The translations under genes and the position numbers were made by a program. A stretch of DNA of 64,000 nt from Davidsoniella eucalypti (lineage: Eukaryota; Ascomycota; Sordariomycetes; Microascales; Ceratocystidaceae), in the NCBI GenBank assembly GCA_004009845.1, contig RMBW01000085.1, positions 171,351 through 235,350 of the forward strand. The letters run 5' to 3'. Positions within the stretch are counted from its first letter, which is position 1; every line of letters begins with the position of its first letter. The notes below the pieces were generated by a model. The model was not told where the DNA came from. It saw only the letters and a list, made by a program, of their open reading frames with translations, and made no database searches. Positions 25,484-38,687 of the stretch are shown piece after piece.

Positions 25484-28400
25484 AGCGAAGCGTATATGAA
25501 GAGAGATATGGGAACGAGTGAATGACAACAAGAAGCTACTAGTGTAGACAGAAGAGACCCGTTATAGAGGGCGCGAGTAGCTGTAGATGCTAAGGAAAGA
25601 TACTGGCACTAGAACATGAACGGAGTATAAACAAGCTCAAGACTCATAAGTTTATAGTAGAGAGTATATGGATATGGATCTGCTGGAGGAACCCGCGGCC
25701 TCAGTTTGCTAAAGAAGTTTAGTGAGTTGTTTGTTTATCAGGCCGGGAGAAGGTCTTTGCTAATGTGAGATATCAAACTCCGATAAAGGGCGGGGACAGA
25801 AAGCAAAGTGAGGTGATAAGAAAATAATCCAAAATCCAGATGTCAGCAGCATGATAGGAAAAAGCAAAAAGGAATTGGAAAGAAAATATTGCTAGTAAAA
25901 GGCGTCGGCGTTTTGAGACGATTGGATTCATGCAAAATAAAAAGGCCAAAAACTCTGCAGCACGGTGTAGAAAAAGTACATATGCATACAAATACATTGT
26001 ATGTACCGAAATCCACTTTTCAAGGGTCCTTGCCAATTGTAAATCTGCCGCCGATACAATAAGTTTTATTCCACTTTAGTAAGTGGCGGTGCGTATAAAT
26101 ACCAAAGAGGTTTTTTTTCACATACAAATATGTTTCTTTTTTTCTTCAAGTGAATGAGACATCCATAGACGGACCCCAACCTCAGACATTTGTAGATAAG
26201 ATGGAGGGGTTGTGGTCTTGACGGCCTGCATGTGTCTCTTGAGCCAGCCGCTATGGCTCTAGTCGAGTAGTCGAGGCCAGTCCTCTTTGTGAGCCTGTTA
26301 TAAGTACATAGCACATAACAATTCACTACAGGGGCTCTTAGTTGGTTCAGTAGCGCCCTAACCTCGGTGACGGACAATCAGTGCCGCCTCAAGGTAACGC
26401 ACTGTGGAAGGTGACTACTTTCTCGTTGGTTCTTACAAAGGAAATCGTAGAAAAAAATTGTAAAAAATTAAGAAGAAACAAAAAGAGCCATCCGAAAGAA
26501 CGCACTGCTACCGTAGCATCTGTTTGCTCGGATTCTATCCATGTCTCGAAAACCGTGCAAGACACGGTGCCCATGCAGCTGAAGCGTACTCGTGGATTTA
26601 CCTACAGCTTGTATGTTCTATATCATGGTTTGTTCCCTCGTGTATTATTGTAGCTCTAATGAGCCAGTTGTAGGTTTGTTTATTATTATGTATTTGTAAT
26701 GGTGCTCATATCTTGGGACAACACCTCTATAATAAATCATGCCTATAATACAAGACCGATGCGGTGAAGCAGCCAATAGGAGCTCCAGCACTGTGTGCCT
26801 TACAGTACAACCTTGGTGTTGCTGTGCTGCAGACTCTTTTGTGGGTACTTGCTATGTTGCTTATGCCTCCATGAAGTACGGTTAGCTGAAACGCTGTGAA
26901 AAGGATCCTTCCTTGCCTACAGTGCCAGTCTATCCTCAATGGGCACAGTGTCTATTCCCGTCTGACATGAGAAATGCTGATAAAAATGAATCAAGCAAAC
27001 ATCAAAAGATATCTGTATGCTCGAAGTCAGAGCTTCTATATCATACCGTGCTTGAGGTCTCATATATCGCAGAGTTTTTGAACATGTCTTTTTCTACGGT
27101 TATATAGATACATGCTACAAATACTAGTACAAGTTCGATCCCCTCATCACTAGTCTTAAATGCCCAAAATCGTGGCTTGATGATCTACAACTTCATGATG
27201 CGATATATGCGCCGGCTAATCATGGATGGTAACTCTTCCCAACCTCTTCAGGCCTTTTACTCAAAGTGTGGCAGCCCGGCGTATATAAGACATAAGCAGG
27301 CTGTCATAGGGATAGAAAAAGGCAGCACCTGATATTTCTTTAACCGGATTTATTATTCTTGTGCATCGAATTAGCAAGACCATAGCGCCCACATACAGAT
27401 ATATCACAAGCAAACGCATCACTTCAATGTGCGATGTTAATAATCGTAAACCACAGTTAGTTACAGTTACTGAGTTACTAGCCCCAGCCGTTCATCGTCT
27501 AACCAAGTAATGCCAATCGGGTATGTATCCGTTCTCGGCTTACGGATGCCTAGCTAGGTGAGAAGATAGAACGAAAGCTAGAAGGAGAGAAACCCCAGCT
27601 CGGCAGGAATTACCTCTTCTTTGAGTAAACAGGCCGTTTCCTTATCTTGTCCATGCCACAATGTGATACTGTCGGAATAGCCCGATAAACCCGCCGTTTT
27701 AATAAGACATTCTACTGTATACAGGCCTAAGTTTTGTCGTGGGATCAGCGTGCAGATCGGTCTCTTGCAAGTAACTGTTTATTCTCGACATGTACACGGT
27801 ATTATAACTGTACTATACACTGTATTAACCGATGTCAACATTATCATTAACAATCCCTTGTTTATTTCTATAATCAGGAAAATGATCATCATCTAGAGGC
27901 CTTAGTTGACTAACAAGAAGGACAGTGATGAAATTTGTTGCGATTAGTAGTTGTATGGTGGTCAAGTAGTATAATAGTCAAATTGTATAGTAGTGTATAA
28001 TGGTCTGGTGATATATTTGTATTGTTTTATAATTGTGTTGTGTTATAAGGAGAAAAAAGGTGTAAAAGGATAACTTTTGTTCAGAAAAGCGGGGAATTTT
28101 AAAAGTGGGGAAACTTGAGTAGGTACATGTCGAGAATAAACAGTTACTTGCAAGAGACCGATCTGCACGCTGATCCCACGACAAAACTTAGGCCTGTATA
28201 CAGTATTTATCGCGATCTTAACCAGCTCATTGTATTTACCATTGTAAGCTCACAGGATATCCCAGTTGCCACAAGTGTATAAATACAGAGCGATGCCATC
28301 TCTGAAGCTTCTCCATTACGAATAGCGAACAGTTGCAATTTGTGCAACCTACCCTGCAATAGCATCCTATTGACAATATGCCTCCTTGAAAGTTACATGA

Positions 28401-29076
28401 ATACAATCCCACCCATTTCTTCTCCCGTAGAAGTGCCTGCCATAGTCAAAGTGTCGCTATTTTCATATGTTCTGGTGCAATTTCACGATCCTTGGCCGTC
28501 AATGTCAAATTCACCGGAAGGTAGCCGACGCTCATAAGAGCAGCTGCCTTTTTGAGACGTGGCCGACACCTGTCAATGACTGCCGACAGCTGCCGTACTC
28601 CTGGTAAGCTTATCGGGGTAACATATGACAAAGCGGCCGCAGTAAAACATCAGAGCTACCAAACGTCCGACCAGACCTCGTTCGCGATATTTTTCTCGTA
28701 CGGGAGAAAGCATATTTCTGTCAAAAACCTCAATTCACCTATCGGCGAGAAACCAAGCAGCTGTGCTGCCGTGCCAATTTCTATATTTCTATAATTATCC
28801 AGGGTTTTCCGTGAAAGCTCAAACCCTTCCAATCAAAGCTGTAAGTGCCTATAGCTGCATCCTCTCGCCAGTTATTTAGCGGTAGGAGCGATTGATAAGG
28901 CAGGCTCTCCATTTATTCTGTTTAGGCAATGGAGCCAATATCTATAATATATGTAATGTATAAGCCACTTGAAGCTAACAAACAAGACGAGAAGCAGCAG
29001 CATATCAGATCCTCCATAAACCAGATACAACGACCAATCGACACTCAAGTATCAAAGCTTCAAAGGCACGCCTCCG
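25484..29076. other. intergenic region holding a MITE
   Basis: No protein gene is supported. The region contains the 489-bp inverted-repeat element at 27715-28203 and the promoters of the divergently placed transporter and M28 peptidase genes. Elsewhere I see only short random frames. Confidence 0.6.
27715..28203. mobile_element. Tc1/mariner-like MITE with perfect 81-bp TIRs
   Basis: The outer 81 bp at the left (27715-27795) are, base for base, the reverse complement of the right (28123-28203). The ends begin CTGTATACAGGCC and are flanked on both sides by the dinucleotide TA (27713-27714 and 28204-28205). TA duplication is the hallmark of Tc1/mariner/pogo transposition (established). The 327-bp interior is AT-rich, T/G-rich on the plus strand, with no transposase frame, so the element is non-autonomous and would need a source in trans. 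Identity of the TIRs suggests recent insertion. Confidence 0.88.
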
Positions 29077-31780
29077 ATGGCTTCGGAAACTACTCCGCTG
29101 CTCGGCGGCCGTCCGTCACAGGCGCGTCGACAGCGCCGCGAAGAGCTTTCCGGCTTCAATCTGTTTGTGCGCTGGTCGCTCATCGGCACTGGATCAGTGA
29201 TTCTGCTACTAGGTATTTCCCTAGCTTCGCTGGCTGCCCTCCTACTATGGCCGCACGGCGCAGACCACAAGTCAGTGCTAGACATCATCAAGTCCGGCTT
29301 CCGTGAACGTCTGGTCTCCAAGGTCTCGCACCAGGAACTAGTCAATATCTTGCTTGATACCCCGTCATCGAAACTCAGCGAAGAATGGAGCCAGTATTAT
29401 ACCGCCGGACCTCACTTGGCTGGCAAGAATCTGAGCCAGGTAGGGATTATCATCGTGCATCCCATGTATTACGAAGGTTTAAAGCTAACACTCAAAATTA
29501 CAGGCCGTTTGGACTAGAGACAAGTGGGCGAGCTGGGGTATCGAATCTGAAATCGTTGCTTACGACGTCTATATCAACTATCCTGAAGACCACGGTCTCA
29601 CTCTATACTCCAAGCCCCATCATGCCGCATCAGAAGAAGATTGGAAGGTTCAGTACAAAGCGTCTCTCGAAGAAGACATTATCCCAGATGATCCCTCGAC
29701 CTCTCTTCCCAACCGCATTCCGACCTTCCATGGCTACTCGGCTAGCGGCAACGTGACCGGCCAGTTCGTGTATGTCAACTATGGCACTTACCTGGACTAC
29801 GACGACTTGGTCAAGGCCGGCATTGAGCTCAAGGGCAAGATCGCCCTAGCGCGTTATGGGGGTATCTTCCGAGGACTCAAAGTAAAGCGAGCTCAGGAGC
29901 TTGGCATGATCGGCGTCGTCCTATTCACCGACCCTGGCGACGACGGTGAAATCACTAAGGAGAATGGCTACGAGGAATATCCTGATGGCCCTGCTCGCAA
30001 CCCATCCAGCGTCCAAAGAGGTAGCACCGAGTTCCTCAGTGTCCGCCCTGGTGACCCGTAAGTTTTGAAGCCAAATATACCACATTTCGCGGTAGCACAT
30101 GACTAACTGTACTCTATAGAACTACTCCCGGCTATGCCTCAAAGCCTGGTGTCCCGCGCACATCCGGTGGCGATGTCATCCCTAGCATCCCCTCCATTCC
30201 AATTTCCTTCCGGGATGCCTTGCCTATCCTTAAGGCTCTCAATGGCCACGGGCCAGCAGCCTCCGATCTCAACCGCGCGTGGAGCCGGAACCTTGGTCTA
30301 TCATACCTCGGCGTCAAGTACAACGTTGGCCCATCACCGAAAGATCTGGTGCTAAACCTGTACAACAAGCAAAAATACGTGACGACTCCGCTATGGAACG
30401 TCATCGGCATCGTCAACGGCTCGCTACCCAACGACGTCATCGTAGTCGGCAATCACCGCGACGCCTGGATTGCCGGCGGCAGCGTTGACCCCAACAGTGG
30501 CTCTGCCGTGCTCAACGAAGTCATTCGTAGCGTTGGCGTAGCCTTGGAAGCCGGCTGGAAGCCCGTACGTACTATTGTTTTCGCTTCGTGGGACGGAGAA
30601 GAATATGGCCTCGTCGGCAGTACCGAGTGGGTTGAAGAATACCTGCCATGGCTACGCGATGCCAATGTCGCCTACGTCAACGTCGATGTCGGTGTTGGCG
30701 GCCCTCACTTTGGCGCTGCCGCTGCACCTTTACTGCACCCGGTATTGCGCAACGCTACTGCCTCTGTACTCTCGCCCAACCAGACTGTGCCCGGTCAGAC
30801 TGTTGCCGATGTCTGGGATGGTCGTATTCGCACCATGGGAAGCGGCTCGGATTTCACAGCCTTCCAAGACTTTGCCGGTATCGCCTCACTTGATATGGGC
30901 TTCAAGGCTGATTCCCAGAGTGCGGCTTACCACTACCACAGCAACTACGATAGCTTCTACTGGATGCAGAAATTTGGCGATCCGGGCTTCCTATACCACA
31001 AGGCTATGGCCCAGATCACCGGCATCGTGGTTGCCCAGCTAGCCAACTTGCCCGTTGTGCCCTTCAGCGCCACTCTTTATGCCGATCAGTTGCAAGTCTA
31101 CCTCGACTCCGTAGAGGCCAAGTTTAACCCCGAGTTTGCCAAGACTGCCTCGGGTAGCTCTGCCAATGCAGCTGTACTACTCGGGCTTTCTGCCGATGAT
31201 GTACACTTCGAGGAGCGCTCTCGCGCAGGCGTCGATGCCATGCGCCAAGGCGATTTCGAGGCATTCAGATCACACTTTGCTCAGCTACGCAAGTCACTTG
31301 GCAAGCTACGCACGGCGTCAGTCTTGCTCGACAAAGACCGCGAGTTTGCTGAGCGTGAGATATCTTCCTCCATCCCTTGGTGGAACTTCTGGCGTCTGGC
31401 TAAACTTATCAAGACGGTCGTGCTGACGAACCACCGCTACAAGCTGCTAGAACGTGCGTTCTTGTTCGAAGGTGGCCTCGATGGCCGTGACTGGTTCAAA
31501 CATGTTGTTTTTGCCCCTGGGCTGTGGACGGGCTATGCAGGAGGTAAGATTTCCCTATAGTCCATCACGAAAGACCGTATGAACTTGGTACTAACATGTA
31601 ATTTTGCTATCAATAGCTGTTTTCCCCGGTCTAGTAGAAAGCATCGATGCCAACGACTTTGCTAATGCTGCACGCTGGGCTACCATAATTAACGAATGCT
31701 TTGAGAAGGCTCTTCACGTAGCAAAGCTTACAGATGCCCCAGCGATCGATAATACTATCATCGAATCTCTAATTGTCTGA
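29077..31780 (+). CDS. M28-family glutamate carboxypeptidase-like membrane protein (PSMA/Vps70 type)
   Basis: A type II membrane zinc peptidase of 834 aa; exons 29077-29439, 29504-30057, 30120-31543 and 31617-31780 join in frame. A short cytosolic N-terminus with an acidic dileucine (E4-x3-L8-L9) is followed by one TM helix (about residues 30-58). A PA-like protease-associated domain comes next (about 190-330), inserted before the catalytic domain. The dinuclear zinc site is complete: H418, bridging D429, E467, D495 and H579, with catalytic base E466 in SWDGEEYG. A TFR-type dimerisation domain (PF04253-like) ends the protein. Relatives are human PSMA/GCPII and yeast Vps70; the yeast Tre1/Tre2 paralogues lack the ligands. 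It is therefore probably an active carboxypeptidase of the vacuolar or secretory system. One extra residue lies between the first His and the bridging Asp compared with human PSMA as I recall it. Confidence 0.95.
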
Positions 31781-32702
31781 CTTGATATTACCGGTATCAT
31801 CTCATGAATGTATACAAATATCTTGAACACTAGTTTTTTAGAATCTACTTCCAATTTCGTTAGCCTATTCGTTAGCCTATGCTTGCTCTTGTACCAAACA
31901 GAAACTAGTATGTGTTGTTCAGATGGTGACTTCAATGATAATACTCATGTAGCATTTATAACGTATATATTGTAGTAGACAAGCTTATTGAATAATAATG
32001 ACCAAACATGATCCAATAAAAAAAATAAAAAATAAAAAGTAAATGATTCCGTACACACATTTCAACACACAATACATGCAGGTATATTCTCTCAAGTATA
32101 GAAATAAAAATATAAAAATAGCAAAAGCGTATGAATGTATAGTTGATCGAAATATAAAATAAGAAGATAGATATGAAGAGAAAATAAAATAAAAACGAAT
32201 CACGATCCAGTTGAACGCCATCGCAGGTACCATTATCTAAAACAATAAACAGAATGCCCCTTTTGTCGCCCCATCAGCAACATGCAGAAATGAAGTGATA
32301 TAGAGAATATGAGTTGAGACAGATAGGGGGAAGGTAAAGGATCGAAAAAAAACATGGAGTAGAATAAGATATGAAAAAAAGGAACCAAAAAAAACCAAAT
32401 AACACAAATAGAAAGGGATGGTGGGGTTAGATAATAAGAAGATGAGAAATGAGAACGTAGTTAGTAATAAGAGTAGGAGATGAGAACAAAAGGTGATAGT
32501 AAAATAAATAAATAAAAAAGGATAAAAATATAGAGAAATAAAGGGACAAGAAGAGAAGTAGAAGATATGAGAAAGAAAATAGAGACCGTTGCGTTTCCGT
32601 TTCAAAAGGGCAATGGATATCAACACAAAGAAAAAAGAAAGAAAAACACAGAGAGGAAAGAGATAGAAAAAAAAGTGGAAGAAAAAAAAATAGATTTAGA
32701 AA
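31781..32702. other. A-rich spacer between convergent genes
   Basis: Strongly A-rich on the plus strand (AAAATA and GAAA-type runs). It separates the 3' ends of the M28 peptidase and SPA2, probably carrying both 3' UTRs and poly(A) sites. No gene is seen. Confidence 0.6.
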
Positions 32703-35613
32703 TCATGAAAACTCGTCGTCACCATCAGCTGACGGTTCGATACGTTGTACCATTTCCTTCATCTCGCGAGCAATATCAAAGGCAATCGGCGGTAGCGTCT
32801 GCATCCATACATGCCATTCCCGTTCATTAGAAGACATGGCAACTTCTTCACCACGGACGCTCGTATCTGCCAAGTTCTCACGAGATACCACTAGTCGGCC
32901 AATCATGGAGTCGGTGTGGCCAGCCTTACGGGTTTCAGCCACAGATTTGTCCACGAGTGACAGAATAGCCGTGATATCCTGCCGAATCTGATCGATGGTG
33001 GCGTTACCCCGGATCGAACTGACCATGTCCTGGATCGTGGTCACCAAAACCGCATTCTGGTCTTGGAGGTAAATCTGTTGATTTATATTCATGACGGTGC
33101 ACATCTTGGTCAGCCTCTCTAACATATGGACAGGACACGAAGCAGGGCAATTCTCTTTGTATTTTCAGATGGCAAAGCCGTGTTGAAGTTTGGCCTCTAC
33201 ACCAGTGCTTGGTCTGTTTTTTTGGTACTGGTTGCGGGATGGCAGATTTAGCACGTGCTCATACCTTTAACTCTTCATCTTGTCCGTAGCTACGGCCATA
33301 GCCGTTGACACCGTTACCCGTCTTCATACGACCGTACGCCGGCTCGACAGATTCCCGCGGTGAGGGAACGGGGCTGTAAGCCGACGAAGTCGCGCTAGAA
33401 GGGCGGCCGAGGCCAGCGAATGGTAGTGGGGGTGGCAGCGGGTTGGAGCCGTATCCGTCGCCTTGGGGCGCAGGCAAACTATACCCTTCCTGGCCGGATT
33501 GTTGTCTACCGGGAGAGAAGTAGCCGCTGGATTCGACCGGAGTGATGGTACCATCTTCATACTCATCGATTTCGCCTGGGGGCGTCGGGCGCACACGAGC
33601 AGTCTTCAAGAGCTCTACCACAGCCAGGCTCAGGTTGCCGACAGCAGCATCCAGGATGGAAACAGGCGTAAGACCGGCAGCAGAAGCAAAAGACTTCGAG
33701 GCAGTGATGAAGTTGTTCGCACAGCCAGCCACCTTGGCCTTGAGCTTGCCGAGTTGCTGGCCAAGCTTTTCGTTGACGGGCTTGGTCGTGTCGACGTCTT
33801 TGGTCATACGACGCACACTGGAAACAACCATCTTCATGGATTCATTGACCTTCTCAAACTGGTCGTTGTGGGAGAACTGCATTACTTCATCAATAGCAAC
33901 CTGGAACTTGGTCACATGGATGTCACGTATGATGCCGCCGTCGTCCACAATGCCTTGCTCGCGCAGGTGCTTGGAGACATCGTTGTCGACCATGATGCCG
34001 TTTGAAGCAGCCCGTAGGTCCTGGCTCTGAGCCTTCGCCATAGTGAAGCGAGACTGCCATTCACGGACCTCCTGCTGGAGCATCTCGATCGTCTTCTCCA
34101 TGGCCTGGGTCTTTTCGTAGGAATTGTCGCTCTGTTGAGAAAGCATACGCATCTCTTGGAGAGAGTCGCGAGCCTGGGCTCTGACCTCTTCGATAAGCGC
34201 AGCTTGCTGCTGGAGCTCGGCTCTCAGCTCGTCGTTTTCGCGTTGTAGTTCGGGACTGGCATTTGCATGTGAGCCCTGAGAAGCCACGTCTATCTGAGTG
34301 CGAAAGCTTTTAATCGCGTTATTATGGTCATCACGCATTCTTTCTATGTCGTCTTGAAGTTGTGAGTTGAGATTTTGGGCAGCAGCAAGCTTGTCTTCGA
34401 GGTCTAGTCTCATGTCAGACCATTCCTTCTTTTCCAAGCTAGCGGCGGTTGATCGTGAACGTTCGCCGTCCAGGGCGTTTTTCATTTCGTCGTCCTTTTT
34501 CTGTAGATCCGACTCCATTATCTCAAGTCGTGATTTGAGGTCGTCGATTTGGATCTTGTAGTCTTCGATCATCTTCTTATCAGCCTGTAGGAAGGTGTCG
34601 AGTTAGCCAGTGATCTTCCTTTTGTTTCCATCATGTTGCGGTATATTCAGTCTTACCTCGGAAGTCTCATGACTATCGTCATCTTCCTCGACCATGGTGC
34701 TTTTATTTGGCACGATGGTATTGCTCTGGAACTTCTTGGCCATGATAGGCCGTTGAGAAAAGTCACCACCATTAGGAATACTTGGTGATGGTGGGATCCC
34801 ATACATGTCGCCGGGGCCTCCAGGTCCTCCAGGGCCACCGCGTACTGAGCTGGCATCTGACGGCCGTCTCATGCGGCTTTGGCTACGTGGAGGATATGCG
34901 CCATTGACGGGCGTGCCGGTTCTGCTGGGGCCACGGCCTGATGACGGGCTGCCAATTCTTGGGGGGAAGTCTCCCTCGATGAATCTGGGGAATCGCTTCT
35001 CCAGCTCGTTGAATACGTCGATTGCCAGGTTTAGGAATCTCGGGGGGCCGATAGACGAGAGGGTCTGGCGAGCGTTATTGCGCTTCGGGTGGAAGTTTTG
35101 CTGGGCGAGGAGGTGGGCCGGTGCGCTCTGTGGGTTTCTGGCGAAGGCCTGGCGGCGATTCAGTTCGTCGAAGACGTCGGTGCTGAGCTCGTAGAATTGG
35201 GTGGGAGTGAGGCGGATGAGCTTGTCTTTGGCGTTGTTGGTGGGCTGATTGCGAGCCTCGCGGCCCTTGAGGAAGGCCTTGAAGGCAATATAGTGCTCGC
35301 TGAGGATAGCCTCGGCATTCTGGTCTTCTCTGGCACTCCAGCCGCTCTCGCTCCGGGCATACATGTTGGTCCCGGTGCTGGATCGGGCGATGGAAGGGGG
35401 CGGCGAGGGGTTTCCGGGACTGCGCGGTCCCGGCGAGAAGCTTCCGGGGTCCATCATTCCGTTCGAGCCTCCTGAGTTTGGTGGTGATGCAAGCTGGCCA
35501 CGGCCGTTGCTGGTGAGGTTTCCGTTGGCGTCTCCGTTAGGTGGGTATTTGGGGCCTGGCCATTCGCTTCCTCCTACAGATACTGGGGAGAGAGGTGCAT
35601 TTCTGGCGTTCAT
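32703..35613 (-). CDS. SPA2: Spa2-type polarisome scaffold
   Basis: A scaffold of the polarisome at hyphal tips and septa that links formins, Bud6 and MAPK modules (known for Spa2/SpaA). Minus-strand exons 35613-34657, 34584-33265 and 33116-32703 join in phase 0, giving 896 aa. After a Pro/Ser-rich start (MNARNAPLSP) come two Spa2 homology repeats (residues about 128-154, KLIRLTPTQFYELSTDVFDEL, and about 181-208, SSIGPPRFLNLAIDVFNEL). A Pro/Gly-rich linker and a long coiled coil (about 320-510) follow, then a four-helix-like segment (about 530-620), a Pro-rich stretch and a C-terminal helical domain. The reading frame continues upstream of 35613 to 35721, but those residues look like leader. 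The start is chosen because it opens the conserved N-terminus. The acceptor of intron 2 (TTAGAG|AGG) is fixed by frame. Confidence 0.93.
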
Positions 35614-38600
35614 GTTCAAGTCGCGAAAAGGATATGCAGGCGCAGAAGAAGACAGCAAGAGATTAGGAGGCTTAAAAGGGTATGCTGCCAGTAAACAGCA
35701 GGCGTCGGTCTTTCTGCACAAAGAGGGGGCGGCTTAAAACGGGCAAATCGCAGTCGTGGCTGATGCAGGAATCGAAGTCGAGGAGGCCATGCAAGAAATC
35801 GTATCGAAATCGCGGTGTCGGATCGAGAAGCGAAGCAGAGAAGGAGAATCGAAGAAAAGAAGAATCGAAAAAGAAGAAAAGAAGTGAAGGGCAGTAGCGG
35901 CAACGGCAGAAGCGAGCAGTGGGTGATAATGGTACCAAAGAGTGGTAAAGAGAGACTAGAGTTGGTCACAGAACACGGCGTCAACAGAAACAGCAACAAA
36001 GAAAGCGAATCGCAGAGTCTGAGACAGAAGGTTTTGTTTTTTGTTAGTGCAGAGACTGCAGGAACTAGAATACTAGAATAGAGAGAGGGCCTGGCAGTAA
36101 TAAAGAATAAAGAACAAAGCGAAGAGGGCATTGATTGATTGAATCTCTGACCGATCGCTGCTGGGCTGTGGGCAGGACAGCGCCAAACACCTCAGCTTTG
36201 CCTTTCTAGCCTTCTAGCAGCACCACTCGTCCTTCCAGAGGGCTGTGGGTTCCTTCAGCGGCTGGCCAGCAACTATTATTCCACCCACTCAGCCTACGCT
36301 GCCTTTCTGGGGTGCACTAAGCACGGCATACTGGCCAGGCCCCTTTTTCCATCTTTTCTTTTCTTTTTCTTCCCTGTTCTTTTTTTCCGCTCAGTTCTTG
36401 CTGTCTTAAACTACCTCTGGGTCAACACTTGTTCTTCCATCGTTATCGTTTCGTGCGTCCAGGGCCAGCCAAGCCGAGAAGAGAGATGATACAAAAGGGA
36501 TATGGACACCCACAGCTGTATTGTATTGTATGTATATACACAAACTTCACATGCATAACTTGAGTAAATCAAGCAGAGCAAAAGGCCTGCCGGTCCGACA
36601 TGCCCAGCAACAGATGCAGAATCCGAATCAGGCAGACGATCGCCGCTCTTGAGACACGGCAATGGGCGAGCGAGGGGGTTTAGGGCTGTCTAGAATTTGG
36701 AACTTGACTCACTAAATCTTTAATGGCTGCTGGTGTACTAATACTGGTGTGCCGATACTTATATGTGAAGCCACGAATGCACAAAAGCGATATGGTCAGT
36801 CTACACGACGCAACGTAATGTACAGACATAAGAAATAACCAACCACGACATCCAAGTACAAGCCACACAAGGCAGATCGTTCTTTTTATTTATCATTATT
36901 GCCGCTGTGTGTCGTTGAGTACACTTGATCGTGCCTCTACCTCCCGTCGTCCTTGTTACTACGACACCACAGATGTCCGTCGTCATCGCCCCAAGTCACC
37001 TGTGCCGAGTTCTCTTACATTGCGGCGGCAACTACAGGTCGGCTAGGCCAAAATCTTGCTGATTGGCTGGCCTATCTGCTGGTCCATCTCGCCAGCTCTC
37101 TTTTCTCTTCAGCACCAGGGATGGCGTCTCGCTCGCCGCTCAAGGAACAAAAGCACTCAAGATTGTGCTTCTTCCCTTTTGTGCTTTTACTTTGCTCCAC
37201 CACTGTGCCTTTTTGGTACCGTTCTGGTTAGTTGGTCAAAGGGCCATCACCGTCCTGTCATCGTCACCTTAATCGTGCTAAAGTTCATTTCGTGCGATCC
37301 GTGCTTCTCTATCCACCGCCCTGATACATACGTATGTATGATACAAGTATACTGGCCTACTCATCTAATATACCATATAATTATCACGAACACCTACCAT
37401 AAAGCATCTCGCTCTGGCTCCCATACTTTCTTCCGTCGTTCTTCTTTATGCCTTCCGTTCCTCATTCCGCCATTCCAGTTCTCGGTCAAGCTCACAAGGC
37501 CAGGCCCAAAGTCAGGGATCAGCCAACACAAAATCAATAACAAACAACAATTGGAAGGGCTAGGCCCTTCTTTCGCAAAGCTCTAGTTGCAACCTTACAA
37601 TGCTCGAGACTATCTGAACAGTATATCTACCTTATAGATACCTCATTTACCCGCATAATTTGCATAGTCTCACCTGTAACTTAAAGTATAGGCAGAAGAG
37701 ATCTACTCAGGGCCCTGGAAAATTAACCCGGGTCATGCCCCCGTCGGAGTGCTCCCCATCTTATGCAGGTGCAAACTTGCAACTGGTCCTAAGAAAAAAA
37801 AAAAGAAAAAAAAATCACCATCCCATCCACCCATTTCTCGCCATAAAGTAGCTAGGTCTAGCCCAAAATCTCGCCTCGAATGCTCTGCATTGCAGCCTCT
37901 TGATAAGCACTAGTATATTCTCGCTAGGCTATCAAAAAACTTTATATAAATACAGTTGGTCGTAGCAAGCCTACATGTATTATACATATGTAGAGTTACA
38001 AAAGAGATCAAAGGGCCTGGCTTTTCCTCTCCGAGTGCTTCAACCCCATCTCCCTCACAATATGCGGCTATTTAAGTACATACATATCTGCTAGATTGGC
38101 CAACTTGGCCCTCAAACCCTTCCTGGCTTCTCCCAGGAATACTTGAGTTCGTGTAAATGCCCGCTTTTGGATTGTCATTTCCCGAATCTCTCATCCGAAA
38201 TAGCTGTATACAACAAGTGCCAAATTGGCATCTCCCTGGCCACTAAATCCCTTCTCCCTCCTGTTTCCTTATATGTGTTTGCCTTCGTGCTTCACATATC
38301 AGTAGATGCAATCTGAACATCACAAGATCTCGAAAGACATTGTCTTCGAAGTCCGTCCCTTTTTTGCAAAAATACCTACCATATAGCGCAAATAGATGCG
38401 AAAACGCCATCTCTATCTCAATGAGCTGTCTAGAGTATCAAGTAAAAAAAACAATACTCAAAACATTGCGAGGTATAATCTCTCTTCATCTCAAGTCAAA
38501 GAGTCTAAAAAATCTAGGGGTCCATGCTAAATGAGCCCAGTTCCCTCAGGGCGACCGTTCCATTTATTTGTATTGGCATTATGAGCTCTACCTGTACAGG

Positions 38601-38672
38601 CTTGATCTAGATCCAAGTAGGATTATACTAGTCGGTGCGGCGGCCTCCCAGATATTGTATTGTACATACAAC

Positions 38673-38687
38673 TTTTTTTTTTTTTTT
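38673..38687. repeat. poly-T tract (15 nt)
   Basis: An uninterrupted T15 run is seen directly in gene-free sequence. Confidence 0.9.

Noticed and set aside
27130..27150. GTTCGATCCCCTC, a B-box-like string
   Set aside because: No acceptor, A box or anticodon arm lies at suitable distances; not a tRNA.
35614..35721. Upstream in-frame extension of SPA2 (MCRKTDACC...)
   Set aside because: The extension is Cys/Ser-rich leader-like sequence. The later ATG at 35613 starts the conserved-looking MNARNAPLSP N-terminus.
37056..37586. Plus-strand 176-codon open frame
   Set aside because: No domain, no conserved pattern, overlapping equally long frames and low coding-like bias; treated as chance.
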